Shown: positions 1 to 5,786 of the stretch, one piece after another
Position numbering within the stretch: the first letter of the stretch is position 1
Layout: each line of letters opens with the position of its first letter
Source: Bradyrhizobium sp.
GTDB taxonomy: Bacteria > Pseudomonadota > Alphaproteobacteria > Rhizobiales > Xanthobacteraceae
Reading direction: 5' to 3'
Length of the DNA stretch: 5,786 bases
Assembly (NCBI GenBank): GCA_025960445.1
Contig: JAICIT010000192.1
Location: 1 to 5,786, forward strand
The notes under the pieces: model-generated
Databases searched by the model: none
The model's input: the letters and a program-made list of their open reading frames with translations, nothing else
What the model was told of the DNA's origin: nothing
Program-made: the position numbers and the translations under genes

Positions 1-1128
1 ATTTCCGAGAATTCTGCCGCCTTCGAAAATCGGCTGCGTCAGGCTGCCGACCATGCTGAAGAACGCGGCATGGGGCTGGAACAGCGAGGCCAGCGCCGAG
101 CTTTGGTATCCACCCTGCCCGGTCAGCTGGATGCTTGGAAAGAATTGCGCGCGAGCGTTACCGACGTTGGCGGTAGCGGAAGCGAGTTGAGCTTCCTGAC
201 GCCGGATATCGGGTCGCTGCGTCAGTAGCTCGGAGGGCAAACCAGGCGTAACACCCGGCGAAGAGACCGCGTTCAGCGAGCCGCCCCTGACGTGCACGCG
301 TTCCGGAGGCCGACCGACCAGCGTTGCCAATGCGTTGAGGTTTTGCGCCAGGGTTTGCCGCAACGGCGGTACGGCTGCCTTTTGATTGCCGAGAACGGCT
401 TCCTGTTGCGCCACGTCGAGGTCGGTGCCTGTACCGGCCTGCAGCCTTTGCTTGATCGCGTCCAGCACGCGTGTCGCGCTGGCGATGTTGCGCTCAGCGG
501 TGCGAATTCGATCTTGCGAGGCAAGCACCTGGAAATAAGCATTGGCTACGCTGGTCAGGGTTGTTAGCGCCACCACATCGCGATCAAAACGGTTCGCGGT
601 GGCTGTTTCTTCGGCCGCCTGTAGCGCGTCGCGGTTCTTGCCCCAGAAGTCGAGTTCGTAACTGGCGCTAAGCGAGGCTGAATAATTGACCACCTCGCGC
701 CCGCCGTTGGTAAGTCCACTGGCGCTCGAGCCCGAGGTGCGTGAATAGGCCTCCTGACCGTTGCCGCTGAGGCTCGGCAACAACGCCGCTCCCGCAACGC
801 GCGCCAGCGCGTCCGCCTGCTTGAAGCGCGCGACGGCCGCCGCAATGTCCAGATTGACGGTCTGGGCTTGCTCCATCAGCGTGGTCAATTCCGAAGAGCG
901 GAATCCGCGCCACCAGTCGAGCTTGGGCGGCGCGTCCGGAGCAGTCAGCCGCGCGGCCTTGTATCCATCGGGAATATCGAGCGCCGGATCCGGCAAGTCT
1001 TGCGTCAGAACGCAGCCCGCCGAACCGGCCAGAATGCAAACCGCGACAACTCCTCGCGCCACCCGATCCAACCGACCTATGCCGACGGGCTGGCGCTCGA
1101 CGGCAGCGCGGGCGAATCTAAATCTCAC
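1..1128 (-). CDS. NodT-family outer membrane efflux lipoprotein (TolC-like channel), 3' end outside window
   Basis: This is the outer membrane channel subunit of a tripartite (RND or MFS type) efflux pump. The reading frame is open from a GTG at 1128 to the window edge, giving 376 residues; the family usually has about 460-500, so the C-terminal quarter is missing from view. The N-terminus is basic, then hydrophobic (residues 23-38), ending in GSAGC with Cys39 as the likely lipidated residue. Family landmarks follow: WWRGF at 72-76 leading into the first OEP repeat, YELDFWGKNRD at 157-167, and a second OEP repeat from about 297 with LPSELLTQRPDIR and then ARAQFFPSIQLT. The GTG start is set by a GGAGG six bases upstream and by in-frame stops further upstream with no ATG between. 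The partner pump and adaptor genes are not in the window and could lie to the left. The substrate cannot be told. The family call is firm; the exact pump type is open. Confidence 0.93.
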   Translation of the reverse strand, partial: MRFRFARAAVERQPVGIGRLDRVARGVVAVCILAGSAGCVLTQDLPDPALDIPDGYKAARLTAPDAPPKLDWWRGFRSSELTTLMEQAQTVNLDIAAAVARFKQADALARVAGAALLPSLSGNGQEAYSRTSGSSASGLTNGGREVVNYSASLSASYELDFWGKNRDALQAAEETATANRFDRDVVALTTLTSVANAYFQVLASQDRIRTAERNIASATRVLDAIKQRLQAGTGTDLDVAQQEAVLGNQKAAVPPLRQTLAQNLNALATLVGRPPERVHVRGGSLNAVSSPGVTPGLPSELLTQRPDIRRQEAQLASATANVGNARAQFFPSIQLTGQGGYQSSALASLFQPHAAFFSMVGSLTQPIFEGGRILGN

Positions 1129-1132
1129 GTTG

Positions 1133-1139
1133 CCCCTCC
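1133..1139 (-). promoter_or_regulatory. Ribosome binding site fixing the GTG start of the efflux gene
   Basis: Read on the minus strand, the sequence is GGAGGGG followed by CAAC and GTG. This is a near-perfect Shine-Dalgarno match, with six bases between GGAGG and the start codon, and it decides for GTG at 1128. It lies directly beside the self-complementary CCGGCCGG at 1138-1145, so its access could depend on local RNA folding. Confidence 0.75.
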
Positions 1140-1150
1140 GGCCGGCAAAG

Positions 1151-1185
1151 CGTCCGGCGTCCGTGGCTGGTCTGGTAGCCGGACG
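1151..1185 (-). repeat. 8-bp inverted repeat in the leader of the efflux gene
   Basis: CGTCCGGC at 1151-1158 is the exact reverse complement of GCCGGACG at 1178-1185, with 19 bases between. On the minus strand it lies 22 bases upstream of the GTG start. It could be an operator or a leader hairpin. There is no T-run after it, so it does not look like an intrinsic terminator. The sequence is certain; a function is inferred. Confidence 0.5.
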
Positions 1186-1282
1186 ATGTACGGCCGAAGC
1201 TTGTGGGCACTTGCTGCGACCTGTTCACCGCCGTGACGCTTCCTTCTAATTTGCTTCCATATTAGCGGGGCGATCATGGGGC

Positions 1283-1307
1283 GGACAGCCTATTGAGCCC
1301 GCTGTCC
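1283..1307. repeat. Inverted repeat, 7-bp arms
   Basis: GGACAGC at 1283-1289 and GCTGTCC at 1301-1307 are exact reverse complements with 11 bases between. This is the leftmost member of a run of palindromes. It could be a protein-binding site or a weak hairpin, and no T-run follows on either strand. Confidence 0.4.
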
Positions 1308-1309
1308 CC

Positions 1310-1321
1310 TGTGGCGCCACA
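1310..1321. repeat. Perfect 12-bp palindrome TGTGGCGCCACA
   Basis: TGTGGCGCCACA reads the same on both strands with no spacer. Its size and symmetry suit a dimeric helix-turn-helix regulator, but no known operator consensus is recognised. It lies 182 bp upstream of the efflux start and about 390 bp upstream of the cysteine synthase start. Confidence 0.45.
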
Positions 1322-1348
1322 ATTGGGGGCGCGGCTGTGAAGGCAAGC

Positions 1349-1360
1349 AAGTTCGAACTT
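1349..1360. repeat. Perfect 12-bp palindrome AAGTTCGAACTT
   Basis: AAGTTCGAACTT is exactly self-complementary. Its centre is 39 bp from the centre of the palindrome at 1310-1321 and about 39 bp from that of the one at 1384-1404. A role as a regulator binding site is inferred only from symmetry and position between divergent genes. Confidence 0.45.
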
Positions 1361-1383
1361 TCCGTTGCAGGACAGGCATTTTG

Positions 1384-1404
1384 CGACTCAGCTCCGCTGA
1401 GTCG
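1384..1404. repeat. 9-bp inverted repeat with 3-base spacer
   Basis: CGACTCAGC at 1384-1392 and GCTGAGTCG at 1396-1404 are exact reverse complements around TCC. As DNA it is a 21-bp dyad fit for a dimeric regulator. As RNA it would be a stable hairpin with a three-base loop. No U-tract follows on either strand, which argues against an intrinsic terminator. Confidence 0.5.
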
Positions 1405-1616
1405 TCGCGGCAAGCTTAACAAGATTTCATCTAGTTTCGCTGGGTCCGACGGCTGGAAAGGCGCCTCGGCGCCGCGATTTCCGCCAGTCGAGTTAATTCG
1501 TGTTCGGGCCAGCGCGCGCGTTGTGACAAGCGCATTTCGGGCAAGATTGTGCCAACACACGCCCAATGCATCGAATTAATTTCTGCGGTCCCGGCGAAAC
1601 TGATGTCACGGCCTTT

Positions 1617-1631
1617 CGTCGATTCTCGACG
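1617..1631. repeat. 6-bp inverted repeat upstream of cysteine synthase
   Basis: CGTCGA at 1617-1622 and TCGACG at 1626-1631 flank TTC. The dyad is centred 88 bp upstream of the chosen ATG, a usual place for a regulator site or a short leader hairpin. With arms this short it may be chance. Confidence 0.3.
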
Positions 1632-1711
1632 GCAATCACTCGTTGGCTTGTATGGCTTGCGGAGGTCCATTAGGGTCTTGCGATCAGCTAGTAATCGGCA
1701 ATTTCACGCAC

Positions 1712-2752
1712 ATGAAAATCAATAATGACGTAGTCGAAGCCATCGGCAACACGCCGATGATCAAGCTGAAGCGAGCTTCCGAACAGACCGGCTGCACCAT
1801 TCTCGGCAAGGCCGAGTTCATGAATCCCGGCCAATCGGTCAAGGACCGCGCCGGAAAGCAAATGATCCTTGAAGCCGAGAAGCGCGGCGATCTAAAGCCC
1901 GGCGGACTGGTGCTGGAAGGAACGGCCGGCAATACGGGGATTGGACTTGCCGTTGTCGCCAACGCCCGCGGTTACCGGACACTGATAGTCATTCCGCAAA
2001 CTCAGAGCCAGGAGAAGAAGGATGCGTTGCGCCTGTGCGGCGCCGAGCTCGTCGAAGTACCTGCGCTGCCCTACAGCAATCCCAATAACTACCAGCACGT
2101 CGCAAAGCGGCTTGCCGATCAGCTCCGCAAGAACGAGCCAAACGGCGTCCTGTTCGCAGACCAGTGGAATAATCTGGATAATGCGAAAGCGCATTACGTT
2201 TCGACCGGGCCTGAAATCTGGGAACAGACCGGCGGCAAGGTCGATGCGTTCATTTGCGCGATCGGGACCGGCGGAACGCTGGCGGGCACCAGCGCCTTCC
2301 TGCGCGAAAGAAACAAAGACGTGGTCATCGGGCTCGCCGATCCCCGCGGCGCGGCCATGTACGAATGGTTCAAGCATGGCGAGGTCAAAGCCACGCCCGG
2401 TGGATCGATCACCGAAGGAATCGGTCTCGGACGCGTGACGCCAATTATCAAAGAGACGAAGGTGGATCAGGCCTACATCATTCCCGACGAGGAGGCCGTA
2501 CCGGTGATTTACGAGCTACTCGAGCACGAAGGTCTGTGCCTTGGCGGCTCCAGCGGCATCAATATTGCCGGCGCCATAAGGCTCGCGCGCGAGCTCGGTC
2601 CCGGTCATACCATCGTAACCGTGCTGTGCGATCCCGGAAATCGGTATCAGTCGAAACTCTTCAACCCGGCCTTCATGCGTTCGAAGAACCTGCCTGTGCC
2701 GGAGTGGCTAGAACGGCAACGCGAAGTAGCCGTGCCCTTCGAGAAGGTGTGA
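1712..2752 (+). CDS. cysK: PLP-dependent cysteine synthase (O-acetylserine sulfhydrylase family)
   Basis: This 346-residue cytoplasmic enzyme should make L-cysteine from O-acetylserine (or another activated serine) and sulfide, the last step of sulfur assimilation. It belongs to fold-type II PLP enzymes. Near the N-terminus is AIGNTPMIKL (10-19). MNPGQSVKDRA (37-47) carries the PLP Schiff-base Lys44. The substrate loop is GTAGNTG (70-76), a variant of the usual TSGNTG, with Asn74. The phosphate-binding loop is GTGGT (185-189), EGIG is at 235-238, and GGSSGIN (278-284) supplies the Ser near the PLP ring nitrogen. All key residues are present. The ATG at 1712 was chosen because it places the conserved domain at the usual distance; in-frame upstream starts (TTG 1643, ATG 1652) would add 20-23 residues unlike the family. 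No start has a good ribosome binding site. It is convergent with the aap operon and appears to be transcribed alone. Substrate choice (acetylserine, phosphoserine, or a side role such as cystathionine synthesis) cannot be read from sequence alone. Confidence 0.9.
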   Translation: MKINNDVVEAIGNTPMIKLKRASEQTGCTILGKAEFMNPGQSVKDRAGKQMILEAEKRGDLKPGGLVLEGTAGNTGIGLAVVANARGYRTLIVIPQTQSQEKKDALRLCGAELVEVPALPYSNPNNYQHVAKRLADQLRKNEPNGVLFADQWNNLDNAKAHYVSTGPEIWEQTGGKVDAFICAIGTGGTLAGTSAFLRERNKDVVIGLADPRGAAMYEWFKHGEVKATPGGSITEGIGLGRVTPIIKETKVDQAYIIPDEEAVPVIYELLEHEGLCLGGSSGINIAGAIRLARELGPGHTIVTVLCDPGNRYQSKLFNPAFMRSKNLPVPEWLERQREVAVPFEKV

Positions 2753-2759
2753 GCGTCCG

Positions 2760-2790
2760 AAATTTAGCGAAGTAAAAATTTAGCGAAGTA
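2760..2790. repeat. Tandem direct repeat, two 15-bp copies, over the aapP stop codon
   Basis: AAATTTAGCGAAGTA occurs at 2760-2774 and again at 2776-2790, separated by one A (period 16). The right copy contains the final codons and TAA of aapP (minus strand); the left copy lies in the 27-bp gap before the cysteine synthase stop. It looks like a small slippage duplication of the aapP tail. I see no clear GC-rich hairpin with a T-run here, so how the two converging transcripts end is not evident. Confidence 0.85.
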
Positions 2791-3526
2791 TCTGGCTGAG
2801 AAACAGCTTGGTGCGGGCGTGCTGGGGATTGGCGAAAAAGTTCGCGGGCGTGTTCGCCTCGATAATCTGTCCGGCATCCATGAACACGATCCGATTGGCC
2901 ACCTCTCTCGCAAATCCCATTTCGTGGGTAACCACGAGCATGGTCATCCCCTCCTTGGCCAAGTCGACCATGGTGTCGAGTACTTCCTTGACCATTTCGG
3001 GATCTAGCGCCGAGGTCGGTTCGTCAAACAACATTACCTTCGGATTCATGGTCAGAGCACGTGCGATCGCGACGCGCTGCTGCTGACCACCCGACATCTG
3101 GCTCGGGTATTTATTGGCTTGATGCGGAATTTTGACCCGCTCCAGATATTTCATCGCGGCAGCTTCGGCATCCTTTTTCGGGATGTTGCGCACCCAGATC
3201 GGCGCCAGCGTGCAATTTTCGAGTACGGTCAGATGCGGAAACAGGTTGAAGCTCTGGAACACCATGCCGACCTCGCGTCGAACTTCGTCAACGCGCCGCA
3301 GATTAGGGCCGAGTTCAATGCCATCGACCACGATCTCGCCTTCCTGAAACTCCTCCAGCGCATTGACGCAGCGGATCAACGTTGATTTGCCTGATCCGGA
3401 AGGGCCGCAGATCACGATGCGTTCGCTTTTGCCCACGTCAAGGTTGATGTCGCGCAGCACGTTGAAATCGCCGTACCACTTGTTGAGGCCGGAAATCCTG
3501 ACGATCGAGTTTTCAGTCATGGTCAT
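2780..3526 (-). CDS. aapP: Polar amino acid ABC transporter ATPase (AapP/GlnQ type)
   Basis: This is the ATP-hydrolysing subunit that powers the AapQ-AapM importer from the cytoplasmic face. The product is 248 residues, the normal length for this family. All motifs are intact: Walker [10 protein letters not shown] (41-49), Q-loop Gln91 in [10 protein letters not shown], signature MSGGQQQR (144-151), Walker B VMLFDE (164-169), D-loop SALD (172-175) and the switch His201 in VTHEMGFA. The wording of these motifs is that of the polar amino acid (PAAT) group rather than branched-chain or sugar transporters. Two starts two codons apart are possible, ATG 3526 and ATG 3520; a weak GAG precedes both. 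The gene begins five bases after the aapM stop, so it is almost certainly co-transcribed and translationally coupled. It ends 27 bp from the converging cysteine synthase stop, inside a short tandem repeat. The symbol rests on the operon order Q-M-P and on sequence likeness. Confidence 0.93.
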   Translation of the reverse strand: MTMTENSIVRISGLNKWYGDFNVLRDINLDVGKSERIVICGPSGSGKSTLIRCVNALEEFQEGEIVVDGIELGPNLRRVDEVRREVGMVFQSFNLFPHLTVLENCTLAPIWVRNIPKKDAEAAAMKYLERVKIPHQANKYPSQMSGGQQQRVAIARALTMNPKVMLFDEPTSALDPEMVKEVLDTMVDLAKEGMTMLVVTHEMGFAREVANRIVFMDAGQIIEANTPANFFANPQHARTKLFLSQILR

Positions 3527-3531
3527 TTTGC

Positions 3532-5058
3532 TCAACTGCGCCGGTGTGCATTCAGCCGGTGCTCGACGAAAAGTGAATAGCGAGACATTCCAAAGCAGAA
3601 AACGAAGTAGATCATGCCGGTGAAAGCAAACCCGGTGAACAGAGTGGTCGGGGTAGCCCAGACCGGATCGGAAAACGATGCCCGCAACTGTCCGAGCAGA
3701 TCGAACAAGGCGACGATCAAGACCAGCGAGGTGTCCTTGAACAATGCGATGAAACTGTTGACGAGGCCGGGAATGACGTGACGCAACGCTTGCGGCATCA
3801 CGATCAAGGCCGTCGTTTTCCACCAGGACAAGCCAAGCGCGCTCGCCGCCTCGCTTTGTCCACGCGGGATTGCCTGTAGCCCGCCCCGGATCACCTCGGC
3901 CTGATACGCGCCGGCAAACAGCGCGATGCCGATCAGCGCACGCACCAATCCGTCGACCGTGAAGCCTGTCGGCACGAACAGCGGCAACATGTAGGTCGCA
4001 AAGAATAAGACCGTAATCAGCGGAACGCCCCGCCAGAATTCGATAAAGGCAATCGAAAAAATCCGGATCAGCGGAATGGTTGAGCGCCTGCCCAGCGCAA
4101 GCGCGATCCCGACCGGCATGGATGCGACGATGCCGGTCACCGAAAGCACCAGTGTTACAAGCAGGCCGCCCCAAAGCCGCGTATCGACAATCGGCAAGCC
4201 ACCCCGGTCAAGGTGCATCACCGCAATCACCAGTCCCATTCCTGCAAAGGTCGCGAGGCTGACGACGAGCGCGCGCCAGCCGCTGCGCGTACCCCCGTTC
4301 AAAAAGAACAGCAACGACGAAACGATTACGGCTGTTGCCGCGAAGTCGATCCAGACGGACTGGCCGGATACCTGGATCTGATCGCGAAGCCAGGTCACGG
4401 GCCAGATCAGCAGGGACACGGCGCTGCCGAGCAGGACCACGAACTTGCCCAATAGTGTGAGTGGCGGACCAACAATCGCGCTGCCTTGAGCCGCATTGCT
4501 GAGCGCCCGGCCGGCGTCGGCCATACTGTCCGCAAAGCCGGAAAGCAGTGCCGCCGTCCAGCTAACGCCAAACCCGGTCAGCCCGCCCCCATGCAACAGG
4601 AAAAATGCGACGATCGGAAAGGCAATGAAAAACAGACCGGCATTCAAGCCCTTGGCGGGCAGGCGCGGAATGAGCAGCGGCAGCAGCAACAATGCCGCGA
4701 GAAGAAACGTGAGATTGACCCGCCAACGCTCCGGCTCGGGATAAAATCCGTAGATGAACTGGCTGAATTTCGCCTGCACGAAAGGCCAACACGCGCCGAC
4801 CGGATGCCCCGCGTTCTCGGCCAGGCACGCATTCCGATCAGTACCGGTCCAGACCGCATCGAACAGCAGAAACCGCAGCGCCGGCACGACGATGAACCAC
4901 AGCAACAGCGCGCCAACGATCGTGAGCAGAATGTTCGTCGGGGAATTGAACAGCCGGGTGCGCAGGAGGCCGATAAAGCCCGTGGTCTTTACAGGCGCTG
5001 GCCGCTCGGGAACGAGTTCCTGACGAACGAAGGCCGTGGATGCGGTGATGTCGGTCAT
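3532..5058 (-). CDS. aapM: General L-amino acid ABC transporter permease, AapM type, with internal insertion
   Basis: This is one of the two inner membrane subunits of the Aap importer. It has 508 residues, whereas AapM proteins as I recall them have about 380-400. After a hydrophilic N-terminus and a membrane segment (43-65) comes the periplasmic loop typical of AapM/BztC, with DRNAC (74-78), GACW (88-91) and FYPEPERWR (105-113), then segments at about 116-131 and 138-156. Residues about 159-286 seem to be extra (see separate entry). The transport domain resumes at [12 protein letters not shown] (287-298) and runs to the end, with the ATPase-docking EAA loop at 403-424 (EAASALG...MPQA) and FKDTSL at 440-445. 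The start is ATG 5058, overlapping the aapQ stop as ATGA, with GGAG nine bases upstream inside aapQ. The frame stays open far upstream, but that part lies antisense to nothing real and overlaps aapQ in another frame. The transporter role is firm; the insertion is unusual. Confidence 0.92.
   Translation of the reverse strand: MTDITASTAFVRQELVPERPAPVKTTGFIGLLRTRLFNSPTNILLTIVGALLLWFIVVPALRFLLFDAVWTGTDRNACLAENAGHPVGACWPFVQAKFSQFIYGFYPEPERWRVNLTFLLAALLLLPLLIPRLPAKGLNAGLFFIAFPIVAFFLLHGGGLTGFGVSWTAALLSGFADSMADAGRALSNAAQGSAIVGPPLTLLGKFVVLLGSAVSLLIWPVTWLRDQIQVSGQSVWIDFAATAVIVSSLLFFLNGGTRSGWRALVVSLATFAGMGLVIAVMHLDRGGLPIVDTRLWGGLLVTLVLSVTGIVASMPVGIALALGRRSTIPLIRIFSIAFIEFWRGVPLITVLFFATYMLPLFVPTGFTVDGLVRALIGIALFAGAYQAEVIRGGLQAIPRGQSEAASALGLSWWKTTALIVMPQALRHVIPGLVNSFIALFKDTSLVLIVALFDLLGQLRASFSDPVWATPTTLFTGFAFTGMIYFVFCFGMSRYSLFVEHRLNAHRRS
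4201..4584 (-). other. Probable inserted membrane region within AapM (residues about 159-286)
   Basis: In canonical AapM, as I remember it, the HGG after the segment at 138-156 is followed almost directly by GLP and LWGG. Here about 125 residues lie between HGGG (156-159) and RGGLP (285-289). They hold an Ala/Ser-rich stretch (166-194) and three hydrophobic segments at about 203-222, 235-254 and 262-282, joined by short polar loops. The reading frame is unbroken and the base composition resembles the rest of the gene. The borders are estimates. Whether this is shared by all close relatives or is particular to this strain is unknown to me. Confidence 0.6.
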
Positions 5059-5786
5059 CCGTTCATGCTCCGGCCGACGCGCCAACCATAGAAGCTCATG
5101 ATCGCGCTCGTCAGCAGCGATATCAGCAGATACACGCCCATGGTGATGCCGATGATCTCGATCGCCTGGCCAGTTTGGCTCAGCGTCGTTCCCGCAAACA
5201 CCGAGACCAGATCGGGGTAGCCGATCGCCACCGCGAGCGAAGAGTTCTTGGTCAGGTTCAGATACTGATTGGTAAGCGGCGGCAGGATCACGCGCATCGC
5301 CTGCGGTATGACGATCAGCCGCAGCACCGAACCCCGCTGCAGCCCAAGCGATGAACCGGCTTCCATCTGTCCCTTGTGGACCGACAAAATACCCGCGCGG
5401 ACGATCTCGGCAATAAAGGCGGCGGTATAAGTCGAGAGCGCCACCGTCAGGGCTACGAATTCCGGAATGACGCGGGAGCCGCCGGCGAAGTTGAATCCTT
5501 TGAGAACCGGTATCTCGAACGAGACCGGCACGCCGAATATCAGCACGGACACCAGCGGCAGCCCGATCAGCAGCCCGAGGGCATAGGGCCATACCTTGAT
5601 GACCCTGCCGCTTTCGAACAATTGCCGGCGCGCATAGCGCCAGAACCCGATGGCACCGATGATCGCGATCAAGAGGGCAAAGACAAACGGCTCGAAACCG
5701 GGCTCGCCAATCGGTCTTGGAAGCACCAATCCCCGGTTGCTCAGAAAAACGCTCCCGAACAGGGAGACGCTTTGCCGGGGGTTTGG
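5055..5786 (-). CDS. aapQ: General L-amino acid ABC transporter permease, AapQ type, 5' end outside window
   Basis: This is the second inner membrane permease subunit, pairing with AapM. The frame is open to the right edge of the window, giving the C-terminal 243 residues; the family has about 400, so the N-terminal third or more is missing. The first visible residues, NPRQSVSLFGSVFLSNRG, continue smoothly into LVLPRP, so the TTG at 5729 is internal and not the start. Hydrophobic segments lie at about window residues 33-50, 66-87, 107-131 and 210-233. The EAA loop that docks the ATPase is at 142-163 (EAGSSLGL through IPQA; bases about 5297-5363), followed by NLTKNSSLAVAIGYPDL, typical of this subfamily. 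The stop codon overlaps the aapM start by ATGA. By analogy with rhizobial aapJQMP, the binding protein gene aapJ should lie just upstream (to the right), and the operon promoter with it. Confidence 0.92.
   Translation of the reverse strand, partial: PNPRQSVSLFGSVFLSNRGLVLPRPIGEPGFEPFVFALLIAIIGAIGFWRYARRQLFESGRVIKVWPYALGLLIGLPLVSVLIFGVPVSFEIPVLKGFNFAGGSRVIPEFVALTVALSTYTAAFIAEIVRAGILSVHKGQMEAGSSLGLQRGSVLRLIVIPQAMRVILPPLTNQYLNLTKNSSLAVAIGYPDLVSVFAGTTLSQTGQAIEIIGITMGVYLLISLLTSAIMSFYGWRVGRSMNG
5068..5071 (-). promoter_or_regulatory. aapM ribosome binding site inside aapQ
   Basis: GGAG on the minus strand lies nine bases before ATG 5058 and within the last codons of aapQ. Together with the ATGA overlap of stop and start at 5055-5058 it indicates translational coupling, which would keep the two permease subunits in balance. 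It supports the ATG at 5058 over the longer open frame. Confidence 0.6.

Larger units (their letters stand above)
1129..1711. promoter_or_regulatory. Divergent intergenic region, palindrome-rich, no supported gene
   Basis: This 583-bp stretch lies between the start of the efflux gene (leftward) and the start of the cysteine synthase gene (rightward), so both promoters should be here. I could not pick out a convincing sigma-70 promoter on either strand. Short open frames exist on both strands (for example 1246-1566 minus and 1337-1579 plus), but they have no recognisable domain and low-complexity, Arg/Ser/Ala-rich translations typical of non-coding frames in GC-rich DNA. What stands out is a set of inverted repeats, listed separately. 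The region may be operator DNA, an untranslated leader, or the remains of a decayed gene. Confidence 0.6.

Noticed and set aside
761..1249. 162-codon open frame on the plus strand opposite the efflux gene
   Set aside because: It runs antisense to the NodT-type coding sequence, which has clear domain motifs; the translation has no recognisable domain.
1384..1404. Hairpin considered as an intrinsic terminator
   Set aside because: No T-run follows on either strand, and no gene ends nearby that would need it.
1520..1540. TTGTGACAAGCGCATTT considered as a CRP/FNR-like site
   Set aside because: Only the left half-site resembles the consensus; the right half lacks TCACA.
1246..1566. 106-codon minus-strand and 80-codon plus-strand (1337-1579) frames in the intergenic region
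   Set aside because: There is no convincing ribosome binding site, no domain, and both pass through the palindromes; I do not support either as a gene.
1600..1711. Riboswitch (SAM-type) in front of the cysteine synthase
   Set aside because: I could not find the conserved core of any riboswitch class I know; only a short 6-bp dyad is present.
2780..4174. AapP open frame extended to 464 codons
   Set aside because: The upstream part overlaps the aapM coding sequence in a different frame and has no domain; the ATPase begins at 3526 or 3520.
4486..5091. 201-codon open frame on the plus strand opposite aapM
   Set aside because: It is antisense to a well-supported permease; its Gln/Arg/Pro-rich translation matches no family and is the usual by-product of GC-rich codon bias.
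3532..5592. AapM open frame extended to 686 codons upstream of ATG 5058
   Set aside because: The extension overlaps aapQ in another frame; the ATGA overlap, GGAG site and family-like N-terminus support ATG 5058.

Overview
The window looks like chromosomal DNA from a GC-rich alphaproteobacterium, most likely a Rhizobiales member near Bradyrhizobium or Rhodopseudomonas. The reasons are the aap-type amino acid transporter genes in the order Q-M-P, the AapM-type permease with its cysteine-bearing periplasmic loop, the subfamily of the cysteine synthase, and the codon usage. The genus is my inference, because I could not search databases.

Layout from left to right. (1) 1-1128, minus strand: a NodT-type outer membrane lipoprotein (channel of a tripartite efflux pump), cut at its C-terminal end by the window edge. 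(2) 1129-1711: a gene-free stretch between the divergent efflux and cysteine synthase genes. It is rich in palindromes and presumably holds both promoters. (3) 1712-2752, plus strand: a PLP-dependent cysteine synthase (CysK family). (4) 2753-2779: a 27-bp convergent gap with a 15-bp direct repeat that runs into the last codons of the next gene. (5) 2780-5786, minus strand: an operon read right to left, aapQ (5' part outside the window), aapM and aapP. AapQ and AapM overlap by ATGA, and AapM and AapP are 5 bp apart. The periplasmic binding protein (aapJ) is expected just beyond the right edge.

How they fit together: AapQ and AapM form the membrane channel and AapP is the ATPase of a general L-amino acid importer. 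The convergent cysteine synthase makes cysteine from an activated serine and sulfide, so this side of the window concerns amino acid supply. The efflux gene appears unrelated and is divided from it by the long intergenic region.

I see no mobile element, CRISPR array, tRNA, rRNA or clearly new system. The points most worth a second look are a roughly 125-residue insertion with extra hydrophobic segments inside AapM, a cluster of perfect palindromes at 1283-1404, a possible pair of alternative hairpins in the efflux gene leader, and the short tandem duplication at the aapP stop codon.
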